Source: Cricetomys ansorgei
Taxonomy: Eukaryota; Chordata; Mammalia; Rodentia; Nesomyidae
Length of the DNA: 64,000 nt
Assembly: GCA_026225945.1 (NCBI GenBank)
Contig: JAMJFZ010002575.1
Span: forward strand, 806,001 to 870,000
Direction: 5' to 3'
Of this stretch, positions 34,224-44,389 are shown piece after piece. A program made the position numbers and the translations under genes. Below the pieces are notes generated by a model. It ran no database searches. It was not told the DNA's origin and worked only from the letters and a program-made list of their open reading frames with translations. Each line of letters starts with the position of its first letter. Within the stretch, counting starts at the first letter, position 1.

Positions 34224-34596
34224 TGTGGTGGTTTGAATAAAAATGGCCTCCATAGGCTCATAGATTTGGATGTTTGGTCACCAGGAGGTGGCTCTATTAG
34301 GAGGTGTGGCTTTGGTGGAGTAGGTGTGGCCTTGCTGGAGGAAGTGTGTCACTAGAGGTGGGTTTTGGGGTCTCAAATGCTCAAGACAGGCCCAGCAGTC
34401 CTCTGTTTCTGCTTCCTGCCAACTCAGATGTAGCTCAGCTACCTCTCCATCACCAGGTCTGTCTGTATGTTGCCATGCTTCCCACCACGACAATAATGGA
34501 TTAAACCGCTGAAACTCTAAGCCAGCCCCAATGAAATGTTTTCCGAGTTGCCATAGTCATGTGTCTCATTAAAGCAATAGAACACTGGCTTAGATA
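34224..34596 (-). repeat. LTR-like rodent repeat, copy A1 of 2
   Basis: The element begins TGTGGTGGTTTGAATAAAAA and ends AGAACACTGGCTTAGA. Copy A2 at 43411-43970 shares the whole layout. Strand is given relative to the end that resembles the other LTR-like family. The subfamily is not named. Confidence 0.7.
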
Positions 34597-34810
34597 TCAG
34601 CCTTGAAACTTTTATTTATAGAATGAAACTAAAAGTTTTCTAATGATATTCAATGGCCCAATTTTATCATCATTCTATTAACTTGAGATCAGATAAATCA
34701 TATCACCTGTTTCAGAAAACTAAACTTAAAAAAAAAAAAAAAGTTGCATGAGAACCAACCAAAGAAACAAAAGCCAATACAACTTATCCTAGGAAATTAC
34801 ATTGAATTAG

Positions 34811-34846
34811 CGCGCGTGTGTGCGTGCACACACACACACACACACA
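34811..34846. repeat. GCGTG/CA microsatellite
   Basis: A run GCGCGCGTGTGTGCGTGCAC followed by (CA)n is an alternating purine-pyrimidine tract. Confidence 0.9.
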
Positions 34847-35279
34847 AGTAAAATTAAATAAATAAATAAAAATTTAAGGCTAGAGCACGAGTTTGAAGCC
34901 AGCTTAGGCTACAAGGCAAGGCCCTGATCCAAAAGACCAAAAGAGGGAAGGGGTGGGGGGGAACACCAAAGAACACATAATAATCTTAGCTACAGAAAAA
35001 GCATGGGGGAAAAATCCAACAATTTCAGGATAACAACACTTAAAAAGCTATTAATAAAATGGAATTTCAACAAACCTGATAAATGCCATAAAGACTAAAA
35101 GTTCTTTGCTCTTAAAGTAAGAAACAAGATAAGGATGCACACTTTGCCATTTCTGCACAATTTTGTGCAGGATGTTCTAACTAGGGTAATTAGACAAGAA
35201 AATGAAACAAAAAGCTGAGTTGGAAAGAAGCAAGATTCTATTTTAAGATGATAAGATCCAACATATAAAGAATCCTAGG

Positions 35280-35480
35280 CTGGGGCTGGAGAGATGGCCC
35301 AGTGGATAAAATGCTTGCTGAACTAGCCAGACAATCTGAGTTATATCCTTGAACCCACAGTAGGAGGAGGAAAGCAACTTCTGAAGTTGATCTCTGACCT
35401 CCACACATACACAATAATACCCACAGTCACATGCACACATGCACACATATAGTCCACAAACTAATAATTAAAAAATAAAA
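35280..35480 (+). repeat. B3/B4-type SINE
   Basis: GGGGCTGGAGAGATGGCCCA is the head. ATCTCTGACCTCCACACATA and a CA-rich tail with AATTAAAAAATAAA follow. It lies inside the old L1. Confidence 0.85.
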
Positions 35481-35483
35481 TTC

Positions 35484-35700
35484 TGAGCTGAGGATGTAGC
35501 ACAGTTGCTAGTGCTTGCTCAGCATTCACAAAGCCCAAGGTTCAATCCCCAGTATTGCATAATCTGGATGTGGTAGTACATGCCTATGATTTCAGCACTT
35601 AAGAGAGAGAGACAGGACAGGACCTCAGGACTTCAAAAGTCATTCCTGGCTACATACGGAGTTTGAGGCCAGTCTGAGTTACATAAGACCCCATTTCAGA
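35484..35700 (+). repeat. B4 SINE (ID head plus B1 body)
   Basis: GAGCTGAGGATGTAGCACAG and AAGGTTCAATCCCCAGTATT are the ID head. TGGTAGTACATGCCTATGAT and GGAGTTTGAGGCCAGTCTGA are the B1 body. It sits directly behind the previous SINE. Confidence 0.88.
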
Positions 35701-36409
35701 GGGGAGGAAAAAAAAGAGAAAAGCTAATTCCAGTTACAGTAACATCAAAAATAATAAAATACTTAGGAACAAATTTAACCTACATACTATTTTTTGTTCT
35801 CTATAAATGAAAAGCACAGCCAAGCAAAATTAAAGACATACACAAATGAGATCCCATGCTCATTGGTCAGATGACAATAATGCTTAAATTACTTAAAAAT
35901 TTAGTATGTTCCCTATCAGAATTGAGCTGCTCTTTAGAGTTTTTGTTAAGAAAGTGATCTTAAAACTCATATGAAAATGCAGGAATTCAAAAAGAGTAAA
36001 ATTATCTTTAAAAGAACAAAATGGAAGCCTCACACTTGTCAACTTCAAAACTTATCACAAAGGTATAGTATTCTAGAAATACTACATGTAAAGATAGACA
36101 CATAGATGAATAGAACAGAAATGAGATTTCACAAGTAAACTCTGACATTTACAGTCAATTCCATGTGGCAAATAGTAGTCTTTAACAAGTGGTAGTGAGA
36201 TGATACTACTTATCCACAAGTAAAAGTATGAAGTTTGACACACATTAGTTCAAACTGGATAATTCTAAACATAAAAGAACACATAATATGAACACATGTA
36301 CCTTGGAGTATATGATGGCAAAAGCACAAACCACAAAAGTAGATAAACTGGATTTCATCAAATTTAAGTCTGTGCTTCAAGTTGCAGAAACCACTAAGAA
36401 AGTGAAAAG

Positions 36410-36545
36410 AAGCAGGGCGTGATATTACAGGCCTTTAATCCCAGCACTCCAGAGGCAGAGCCAGGCAGATCTTTCTGAGTTCAAGACCAGCTTGGTCTAC
36501 AAAGTGAATTCCAGGATAGCCAAACTACAATGAGATCTTGCCTCA
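36410..36545 (+). repeat. B1 SINE
   Basis: AGGCCTTTAATCCCAGCACT, GACCAGCTTGGTCTACAAAG and ATTCCAGGATAGCCAAACTA are B1 text. The copy splits the old L1. Confidence 0.92.
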
Positions 36546-37461
36546 ATGTAGACCCTGCCTACAATGAGACAAAGCCAAAATGATACAGCTGAAAAAGGAC
36601 CCACATGTAGGATACATTAGCTCTTCTGATTTCATAATAAAGGACAACCCAATTATAAAGCTGGCAAAGTATCTGACAAACATCTTCAAAAGACAGACCC
36701 AAATGCCCAATAGGAACATTAAAAGGAAAAAAAAAAAAATCAACATCAACTGCTAGGAGCAATTAAAACCAGAATGAAATACCACACCACAGCCACCTGT
36801 TTAAGAGACAAGTGTTGTTGAAGAACACTGAATATTTACACTTTTGGGGGAATGAAAAATGGTATAGCTACTTTGGAAAACAGTTTGCAGTTTCTCAAGA
36901 AGTTAAGCACAAAGGTACCATGTGATTCAGGAATTTTACTCCTACATATACACCAAGAAAAATGAAAACATACACCTACAAAATCCTGAGAATAAAAGAA
37001 AGAATAAAAGAATTCATAATAACCAAGTAGGAAAAAACCCACATTTACCAGTTGATGAATGAATAAATAAGATTTTATTATTACTATTACTATCAATACT
37101 ATTCAATAATGAAAAGTAGTGAAGCATTAATAAATCTGACAACACAGATGAGTCTTAACATCATGCTAACTGAAAAAGTTCAGTCACAAAAGAGGTTATA
37201 TTGTACAGTCTGTTTATAAGAGAAGCTACAAAATAGGCTAATTTACACATGGAAAAAATAAGATTAGTGGTTACCTAGGGTTGTGAAGGTGAAACACCTG
37301 TTTCAGAGGTGGAAGACTAAAGAGGAACTGCCATTATGGGTTCCTTTTGTTTTATTGTTAACATTTTTAACTAGTAACAATCATGTAAGAGTTGGCTCTC
37401 AGGAAAGCAGCCAGGGTGCCTTGTACTGACTGAATTGTGTACCCCAGAGAATACAGTCAGG

Positions 37462-38040
37462 ATGGCTAAAGGTGACCCCAAGAAACCAAAGGGCTTAAGA
37501 ATGTTTATGCCTTCTTTGCACAGACAGGCAGAGAAGACCACAAGAAGAAAAGCCAGATGTTCTTCTCAATGTTGCAGGATTTCCCAAGTGCTATGAGAAA
37601 TGGAGACAGTGTCTGGGAAGGGAAATTTAAAACTGATGAAATCCCAAAGGCAGACAAAACATGCTACATTTGGACCAGCTTGCAGGAGGCCAGAAGGAAA
37701 AGGGCAGTACTGCTGCCCACAGACCACTGTCTGCATACTTTTGTTCAGAACTCTGACTCAAGATCAAAGCCACCAATCCTGGAATCTCTATTTTAGATGT
37801 CGTTTAAAAAAAAAAAAAAAATTGAGTGAGATGTTCAACAGCTTAAGTAGCAGACAAAAACAGCCATGCATCAGTACAGTAGTGAAGCAGACAGAGAAGT
37901 ATGAGAAGGATTTCATAAGCACAAGTCTAAGGGAAAGTCTGATGGTAAAAAGAATGCCATTGAATTTGCTCACAAAAAGGTGGAAGAAGATACAGAGCAG
38001 CAGAGGAGGAGGAGGAAGGAGGAAAAACAACTATTTTATT
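37462..38040 (+). pseudogene. HMGB3-type processed pseudogene
   Basis: The window starts the match at ATG with MAKGDPKKPKG, the conserved HMGB N-terminus. Later pieces in shifting frames are REDHKKK, KTDEIPKADKTCY, RPLSAYFCSEL, LKIKATNPGIS, LSEMFNSLSSRQKQP, EKYEKDF and HKKVEE. Together they cover box A, box B and the acidic tail in the right order, without introns. The ATNPGIS segment fits HMGB3 better than HMGB1 or HMGB2. There are in-frame stops, several frameshifts and an A15 run at 37806-37821 within box B. It is therefore a dead retrocopy, and no protein product is expected. Adjacent sequence to about 38930 may be its 3' UTR, broken by a SINE, but I could not confirm that. Confidence 0.78.
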
Positions 38041-38044
38041 TGGC

Positions 38045-38150
38045 TTAAAGAAAAAAATTTTGAGACAGTTTCATGTAGCCCAGCTGGTCTCAAACTCCTG
38101 ATCTCCCTTGCAACAGCCTCCACAGTACTGGGATTATAGGCATGTACAAT
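38045..38150 (-). repeat. B1-like SINE, inverted, after the HMGB3 pseudogene
   Basis: TTTTGAGACAGTTTCATGTA, CCCAGCTGGTCTCAAACTCC and CAGTACTGGGATTATAGGCA show an inverted B1/B4 body. It interrupts the sequence following the pseudogene. Confidence 0.75.
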
Positions 38151-38932
38151 GACGCTCAACTAAAAAGTATGTATCTGTCTCCTTGCAAATACCATAGAGA
38201 GGGGAGCACCATGATCCATACATTTTATTTGAGCTGTGTTGTCCTCACTGTGTTTAATTTAGAATCTGACCAGCCACAACACAGCTTCTCAAAGCATCTG
38301 GCTTACATAAAGGAGACACGTGTGCCTGGAGCTCCTGAAACCATAACAAAGTTGTATGTGTTTTTAAAATTTTCAAATGAAAAGGTATTCTCCTTACTCT
38401 GCATTTTGCTTTTGGTATGACAAGGCATTTGAAGATGTTTCTGGTATTTTGTTTTCAGTTTGTGAGGTGATATTATGGTTATTGGCTATAAACCCTGAGT
38501 TGTAATTTTACATATCTATAAGGACTCCTGATGCTCCTTGCTTGGTATGGATAAGATGCCTTTTGGGAGGGCTGTAGCTCAGGGCGTGCACCGTGAGGCT
38601 GGATCTGTTGACACTGTGGTGGCTTCCAATCACTTCAGGTTGTCTTGTGGTTTTCTATGTGACATAGCATTCTGCTGATTCTTTAGCTGTGAAAAAGAAC
38701 AGCCAGCATGAGAAGTGTTTATATATAGTTATGTGCATTAGATATATACTAGTTTTTAGACAAACTGCAGAATTTTTCATTATCAGCACAGAAACACTGA
38801 ATTAATGCAAGCAAGTTCAAGAATCCTCTATATCTAAGCACAATTTTTAGTGTTCTGCTATTTTTGTGTGTTTATAATGCTGACATGTTTTTGAAGCTAA
38901 AAAAAATTACACATTAAAAAATTCACATCAAC

Positions 38933-39085
38933 TGGGGCTGATGAGATAAATGGCTCAGTGGTTAAGAATATATACAATTCTTCCAGAGGACCAGAGTTCA
39001 ATTCTCAGCACCCACATCAGGCAGCTCACAACTGGTATCTCTCTGAGCACCACTCCCTAAATAAGTAATAATTCAAATAAATAAA
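38933..39085 (+). repeat. B2/B3 SINE
   Basis: AAATGGCTCAGTGGTTAAGA, TTCCAGAGGACCAGAGTTCA and CAGCACCCACATCAGGCAGC are B2/B3 text. An AAATAAATAAATAAA tail ends it. Confidence 0.88.
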
Positions 39086-39129
39086 TAAAATGGTTAGAAA
39101 AAGGTTTTAAAAAATTAAACTTTAGCATT

Positions 39130-39640
39130 ATAAACATTGTAAATGTACAGTTCAGCAGTTAAGTATATTCACATTTTGTGAAACAGACTTCTGGACAATT
39201 TTCATCTAGCAAAAACTACAACTGTGTACCATTAAATGGACAATACCTTATGTCCTCTTACCAGTTCCTAGCAAGCACTATTTTACTGTTTTCTGACTAC
39301 TTTCTGGAGCTCACATGCAATGCTTGTCTTTTTGTGACTGCTTTATTTCATTTAGCATAGTGTGCTAATATGTGACAGGAATCCTTTCTAATGCCTGAAA
39401 ACCCTTCTGCTACAAGCCTATATATACTTCTAGTCCCTCCATCCATCAATGGACATACAGGCTGTTGTTATCTGAGTAATGTTACTACAAATAAAGTGTT
39501 CAAGCCTCTATTTCAGATACTGCTTTAATTGTTTTGCATATAAACTCAGAAGTAGAACTTCCAGATCATGGAGTCTTCTCTTTAGTAATGGTTGTGCATG
39601 TACTAAAACCCAATGAATTGTTATTTTAAGTTGGAGGCCT
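39130..39640 (-). repeat. Old L1M-type 3' end, antisense
   Basis: GTACAGTTCAGCAGTTAAGT, TGCTTTATTTCATTTAGCAT and CCATCCATCAATGGACATAC follow the order of the antisense 3' terminus of old L1 elements. Confidence 0.7.
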
Positions 39641-39855
39641 ATATATGTAAATTATATCTAAATGGAGTTATTAAAATAAAATTATTTAAAACCAAATAAA
39701 ATATATACTTACTTCAAGGACTCTGACTTAACTAGACAATTAGCTAAATAACTTGTTAATCTTCTCATTCATGTAACTTTGATTCCTTTTCAACAACCTG
39801 GCTAGAAGTGTAGGTCTTTATTTTGTTTTGTGACATAACCTAAGTGCTTTTCTTT

Positions 39856-40001
39856 AAAATTTATTTTTATTTCATGTACATTAGTAGTTTGCCTGCATGT
39901 ATGTCAGTGTGAAGGTGTCAGCCCTGGAACTGGGAATTGAACCCAGGTCCTATGGAAGACCAGCCAGTGCTCTTAACCTCTGAGTTGTCTCTCCAGCCCC
40001 C
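39856..40001 (-). repeat. B2/B3 SINE, inverted
   Basis: The reverse complement of GAGTTGTCTCTCCAGCCCCC and GCCAGTGCTCTTAACCTCTG gives the B2/B3 head. Confidence 0.9.
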
Positions 40002-40084
40002 TAAGTGCAGTTTTTAATCATTTCAAATTTTGCATCAAGAAATTATATTAAAAAAAAAACAAATTCATAATAATTGTGACAATT

Positions 40085-40090
40085 TTTATT
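40085..40090 (-). terminator. Candidate poly(A) signal for Ccdc15
   Basis: TTTATT reads AATAAA on the minus strand. It is the first canonical signal I find downstream of the Ccdc15 stop, about 1.3 kb away. SINEs lie in between, so the true 3' end could use a variant signal closer to the stop. Confidence 0.3.
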
Positions 40091-40189
40091 TCATTTGCCC
40101 CAGGTATGCCATTCAGCAGATTTAAAGATAGAGAAATGAGGTAGAACTTAATTTCTTTGACCTCAGATATATCTTTTACATTTAGTCAT

Positions 40190-40285
40190 CAGCACATGGG
40201 AGGCAGAGGCAGGCAGATCTCTGAGTTCTAAAAAGTGAGTTCCAGGACATCCAGGGCTACACAGAGAAACCCAGTCTTAACTCCC
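40190..40285 (+). repeat. B1 SINE, 5'-truncated
   Basis: GAGGCAGAGGCAGGCAGATC and GAGTTCCAGGACATCCAGGG are B1 3'-half sequences. Confidence 0.88.
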
Positions 40286-40351
40286 TCACACACACCGAAA
40301 AAAGGATATTTAAAAGTTATGGTTTGACTTTTTGGCAGTAAAAACTAAATG

Positions 40352-40393
<42 letters not shown>

Positions 40394-40410
40394 GTAATGG
40401 TAATAATAAT
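40352..40410. repeat. (AAT)n microsatellite
   Basis: About 19 units of AAT, interrupted by AGT and GGT near the right end, abut the next SINE. Confidence 0.96.
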
Positions 40411-40413
40411 ATC

Positions 40414-40630
40414 AGGGCTGGAGAGATGGCTCAGCAGTTAAGAACATTAGCTGTTCTCCCACAGGACCCAGGTTCAATATTCCCTGCACCAACATGGCAC
40501 TAACAACCATCTGTAACTCCTGTCTTTGGGGCTCTTATGCCTTCTTCTGGTCTCCAAGGGCAACATACACACATGGTACACAGATACATGTTCAGGCAAA
40601 TGCTCATATACATAAAATAAAAATCTCAAC
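40414..40630 (+). repeat. B2/B3 SINE
   Basis: GGGCTGGAGAGATGGCTCAG is near-consensus. CACAGGACCCAGGTTCAATA and a CATAAAATAAAAATC tail follow. Confidence 0.92.
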
Positions 40631-40654
40631 AAAAAAAAAAAATCTTATCTCCAT

Positions 40655-40800
40655 TGGGCAGTGGTGTCACATGCCTTTAATTCCAGCACTTGGGAAGCAG
40701 AGGCAGGAGGATCTCTGTGAGTTTGAGGCTGGCCTGGTCTACAGAGTGATTTCCAGGACAGCCAGAGTTACAACAGAGAAACTCTGTCTTGAAAAACAAA
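40655..40800 (+). repeat. B1 SINE
   Basis: ACATGCCTTTAATTCCAGCA and GGCTGGCCTGGTCTACAGAG are close to B1 consensus, with a CAAA-rich tail. Confidence 0.94.
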
Positions 40801-41416
40801 AATCAAACAACAACAACAAAAAATCCTATCTCCACTGTCACTGAATGAGAAAAGAGGCAATAATTTAAAAAGTAAAAGAAACAGGAGGAAAAAGTTAAAA
40901 AAAAAAGTGCACCAAACTCAAATTCTTTTCATCTCTAATTATTATACAAAATGAGAAAAGCCAATGGCAATATAGATGGCCAATAGTGTTCAGAAGCTCA
41001 TTCCTTTTCTGCTTCATGTAGACACTTTCAATATTATCAAGATTCAAAAGCACAATTTTAGAAAGACAATAAAATAATCTCAAAGATTCCTCTTGAGTTT
41101 CTCTAATTAGACAAAGAAAGAGAAAGCTAAAAAAGACATGTTTTTAAAAAGCCAGCAAAAACTAAAGAAACCTTAATTTTCTAATCATTTTAAAAATGAC
41201 AGATTCCACATGGGTCATACCAAAGAGACAAGTTTGTTAGCTAATTTTCAATGTTAGTCCCAAGGTAGTTATCTAGTTACAGTTATGATGTGGAATTCCT
41301 ATCCTTCCAGATAATATATCTTACACACTTTAACAGCCTTTCCTAAGTAATATTTTTGTGGTTGATTTTAAATGAAGGTGGAAATACTACCAGTCATTGG
41401 CATTGATTTCAGCCTC
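40801..41416 (-). other. Ccdc15 3' UTR or immediate downstream flank
   Basis: AT-rich sequence without repeats runs from the stop codon to the first downstream SINE. There is no canonical AATAAA on the minus strand in this part. Confidence 0.5.
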
Positions 41417-41544
41417 TTATTGGAGAATTTTTTTTGAAGTCCGTCTATGTGCAGAAGCAAAATTACGAATGGCATTTCGAAGAGTTGCATTCCCCTCGGA
41501 GATATCAGAAGAATTGATGACTGAATGCAATGCCCGATTATATG
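41417..41544 (-). CDS. Ccdc15: Ccdc15 last coding exon
   Basis: The exon follows acceptor TTTGCAG. It completes an alanine codon and encodes YNRALHSVINSSDISEGN, ATLRNAIRNFASAHRRT and SKKILQ, then TAA at 41419-41417. The 3' UTR continues leftwards. Confidence 0.93.
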
Positions 41545-43380
41545 CTGCAAATGAAGGTTTGCACAATGATGAATAAAGGCAGATTCTAAACAACCCTCCC
41601 ACTCCTTTTTCCTATTAGTACTGCTTCTTTACCCCCAATGCCATAGGTATTGAGTCTAGCCAATGAGCAAATATTTATTGAGTACTTACAATAGAGCAAG
41701 CACTCTGTAAGGGAAGAAAAGAGAATACAGAAAATGGTAACAAAAATAAAGTTGCAGTGAAATGCCTCTACACCACAGGCGTATACAAAATGTCATCAAA
41801 ATATAAAGATGGGTATGAATGAACAGCTAGGGAACAATGGAAATATTTGAGAAGCTGTACCATTTAAAGTGAGTTTTGGGAGATTGACAGGAGCAAAGAA
41901 AATCAGGCACTACAGGTAGAGAACTAAGAATATGAGATGCAAAATGTATAAGAGAAAGTTTTATGAGGCCTGGGGCATGGCCTGAAGCTGGGAAGAATAC
42001 ATAAAATATGTCATGTATTTTACACTGTCATGAGGAGAAGTTTTAAAGTAAGGGAATGGTAAAGATTTGTAAACTCATAGGACCAATAAATTAGTATCAC
42101 ACAGTTGAAGCACACCAAAAAATATAAAATACTGGCAATATTTTCAGTGTTTATGTGAGGCTGACAGAGTTGCTATGCTCTATAAATCAATATTTAGTGA
42201 TGGACAGAAAACATTAGTAACCAGAGGAAGGACTCCATTCTCTCTGCCTGAACTCTTGATAGACCTCCTCATCTTCTGTGGTGTCCCCAGCAGAAATGAC
42301 GGTCATTAATATGGATATATGCTTTTAAGTCTGTATTAAACACCATTAAAGTATGCAGATAACAGACTTCTAATGAAACCATAAAAGACAAATTCTTAGT
42401 AGTGTTCAATTAAGGGAAGATCTAGAACCCAAGTTCTCTTATATACAGTGTAATGAGCTGGAAATGCTACTCCACCATAAACAGGATCAATCAGAAATGA
42501 AACTGTAACAATTTTCACTGCCTCACATAGTTGTTTTATAAAGGTATAAATGAATTTTCTCATATATATAGTAAAATCTTAATAAATTCTAAATTATCAC
42601 AGTTACTACATATATATATATACATATATACATATATATATTTTTTTCTTTTCCATTTTAATTGCTATTAGTACTCAACTATTCCTGAAGAAACTTACCT
42701 CTGTAGTTTTTATAGAAAATGCAATTGTTGGCACAGGTATCAGGATGAGCATCCCAAAAATCAGGACCACAACAGCACAATGGAGGTAAAGTAATATTAT
42801 AAAGCTTCATTTTCTCTTGGACCTGGGCTCGTAAAGCTTCTACATATCTATAAAAATACAGTATGGTTGGGTAAATCAACTACTAGGAGAGTAAAACGCA
42901 TAAACCCTGATTTTATAGCCATATTTCACTGCTCTGTACCCTCAAGCGTTCCTATGCAGTGGGAAATATCACTAGGAAAATGCAGTGATATTCCCAACTC
43001 TTCCCCTACCCCTGTTTTTTTTGAGACATGGTTTCTCTGCATAGTCCTGGCTATCTTAGAATTCTCTCTGTAGATCAGGCTGGACTTGAACTTAAGAGAT
43101 TTGCCTGGCTAAATAAACCAAGTCTCTTAAGGAATAAGAGAAAGCCTACTTCCTACTAGGTCTCTTCTAGAACCAGAATTTCATGCAGAACTTTTAAAAT
43201 CACCTTACATATTCTTTTTCTCTCTGTTGCTGTTTTTCTCTGGCTCCTTTTATTTCTTCAAGTTGTAACTGGCCTAAAACATCACTTATCTTCTCTTCTG
43301 TACAAGGTTCTTCGTGACAGTTCATTCTTAGGAGCCTCTGCTCTTCAGCATAGCGCTGTTGTTCTTTCCTTTTCTTAATT
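41417..43380 (-). CDS. Ccdc15: Ccdc15, last three coding exons (C-terminus)
   Basis: The three exons at 43204-43380, 42699-42847 and 41417-41544 have GT/AG borders. They join in frame to 151 codons and a TAA stop, after two bases supplied by an exon outside the part I can read. The product is the C-terminus of coiled-coil domain protein 15. First comes a charged helix (IKKRKEQQRYAEEQRLL to AREKQQQREKEYV) that would continue the coiled coil. Next is a cysteine-rich stretch, PPLCCCGPDFWDAHPDTC and NNCIFYKNYR. Last is a short basic tail ending HRRTSKKILQ. CCDC15 has been linked to centrosomes and centriolar satellites; nothing in these exons proves it. The gene keeps its known position upstream of Slc37a2 on the same strand. 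The frame is intact, so I take it as functional. Confidence 0.92.
41545..42698 (-). other. Ccdc15 last intron
   Basis: This intron is AT-rich. Bases 41650-41760 resemble an L2/MIR fragment (TATTTATTGAGTACTTACAA). A TA/CATA run is at 42609-42641, close to the exon. There is no exon between. Confidence 0.7.
42699..42847 (-). CDS. Ccdc15: Ccdc15 second-last exon (cysteine-rich motif)
   Basis: The exon follows acceptor TTTTATAG. It encodes YVEALRAQVQEKMKLYNI, TLPPLCCCGPDFWDAHPD and TCANNCIFYKNYR plus G. The helix ends and a CCC-x11-C-x3-C cluster with one histidine follows. The donor is GTAAGT. Confidence 0.93.
43014..43110 (-). repeat. B1 SINE, inverted, in Ccdc15 intron
   Basis: TTTTGAGACATGGTTTCTCT and TAGATCAGGCTGGACTTGAA are an inverted B1. 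It lacks the far 5' end. Confidence 0.88.
43204..43380 (-). CDS. Ccdc15: Ccdc15 third-last exon (coiled coil)
   Basis: The exon follows acceptor TTTTTAG and completes a split codon, then encodes IKKRKEQQRYAEEQRLLRMN, CHEEPCTEEKISDVLGQLQL and EEIKGAREKQQQREKEYV plus AG of an arginine codon. It is highly charged and heptad-like. The donor is GTGATT, weaker than the others in this window. Confidence 0.9.
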
Positions 43381-43566
43381 CTAAAAATGAAACAAAACAT
43401 ACTTAGGAAGTGTGGTGGTTTAAATGAAAATGGCCCTCATAGGCTCACAGATTTGAGTGCTTGGTTACCAGGGAGTTGATACTATTTGAAAGGATTAGGA
43501 GGTCTGGTCTTTTGGGAGGAAATGTGTCACTAAGGGTGGATTTAAGATTTCCAAAGCCCTAAACCA

Positions 43567-43723
43567 GATATGGAGCATGGTGGCACATGCCTTTAATCCC
43601 AGCACTTGGGAGGTAGAGGCAGGTGGCTCTCTGAATTCCAGGCCAGCCTGGACTACAGAGCAAATTCCAGGACAGCAAGGGCTATGCAAAGAAACTCTGT
43701 CTCAAAAAAAAACAAAATAAATA
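43567..43723 (+). repeat. B1 SINE nested in an LTR-like repeat
   Basis: ACATGCCTTTAATCCCAGCA and CCAGGCCAGCCTGGACTACA are near-consensus B1. AAAGCCC at 43553-43559 and again at 43724-43730 is the target duplication. The A-rich tail ends directly before the second copy. Confidence 0.95.
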
Positions 43724-43741
43724 AAAGCCCATGTCAAGCCC

Positions 43742-43785
43742 AGAATGTCTCTCTCTGTCTGTCTGTCTGTCTCTCTCTCTGCCTA
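43742..43785. repeat. (CTGT/CT)n microsatellite
   Basis: TCTCTCTCTGTCTGTCTGTC and further CT units lie inside the LTR-like repeat. Confidence 0.85.
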
Positions 43786-44139
43786 TTGACTGAGATGTAG
43801 AACTCTCAGCTACTGCTCCAGTGTCTGCCTATATACTGCCATGTTCCCTACCATGATGATAATGAACTAAACCTCTGAAACTGTAAGCAAGCCCCGATGA
43901 AATGCTTTCTTTTTTAAGAGTTGCCATGGTCATGGTGTGTCTTTATAACAACAGACCAGTGATTAAGACATGAAGTATAAAAAGAGGCAGGGAAACAACT
44001 CATAAGGAGCAGAATAATCAAGTTCAACCACAACTGAACTGTTATGTTAGAATTACATAGAAGGACATCCATATACTTTTATAGCTATATTCTACATGTT
44101 CAAAAGTAAAGATCTTCTGGGAATAGTGATCTTCTGGGA

Positions 44140-44265
44140 ATGGTGGCACATATACATCTCAGCATTCAAGAGGCTGAGGCAGGAAGATCATCCTAAGTTT
44201 GAAGCCAGCCTGATCTATATAGTGAGTTCCAGGTCAGTCTATGCTACATAATGAGACCCTCTGTT
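44140..44265 (+). repeat. B1-type SINE
   Basis: CTGAGGCAGGAAGATCATCC and GAAGCCAGCCTGATCTATAT are B1 sequence. A 17-base direct duplication, GATCTTCTGGGAATAGT and its near copy, sits at its left edge (44111-44145). Confidence 0.8.
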
Positions 44266-44389
44266 GAACAACAAGAAGTTACATAAAAAAGACTGAAATA
44301 AATCTTCTGGGGGTAAAAGCTGCTATTTCTGAGGCAATACGCTAAATACAATTTTATCGTAAATATAAATCTGAAAACATAAAGATAGA

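Larger units (their letters stand above)
34960..37330 (+). mobile_element. Old truncated L1, ORF2 3' part, interrupted by SINEs
   Basis: The sequence reads like degraded LINE-1 ORF2 and 3' UTR on the plus strand. Bases 35120-35210 translate to RNKIRMHTLPFL and RVIRQENETK, matching the conserved region after the reverse-transcriptase core. Bases 35870-35930 and 36840-37000 match later ORF2 and terminal text. Many stops are present. SINEs at 35280-35700 and 36410-36545 are later insertions. Confidence 0.75.
43411..43970 (-). repeat. LTR-like rodent repeat, copy A2 of 2, split by a B1
   Basis: It starts TGTGGTGGTTTAAATGAAAA and ends GACCAGTGATTAAGACA, so the ends are TG...CA. Flanking bases GGAAG (43406-43410) and TGAAG (43971-43975) could be a 5-base target duplication with one change. 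A B1 inserted at about 43560-43723. The left end lies 30 bases upstream of the Ccdc15 acceptor at 43381. Confidence 0.75.
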
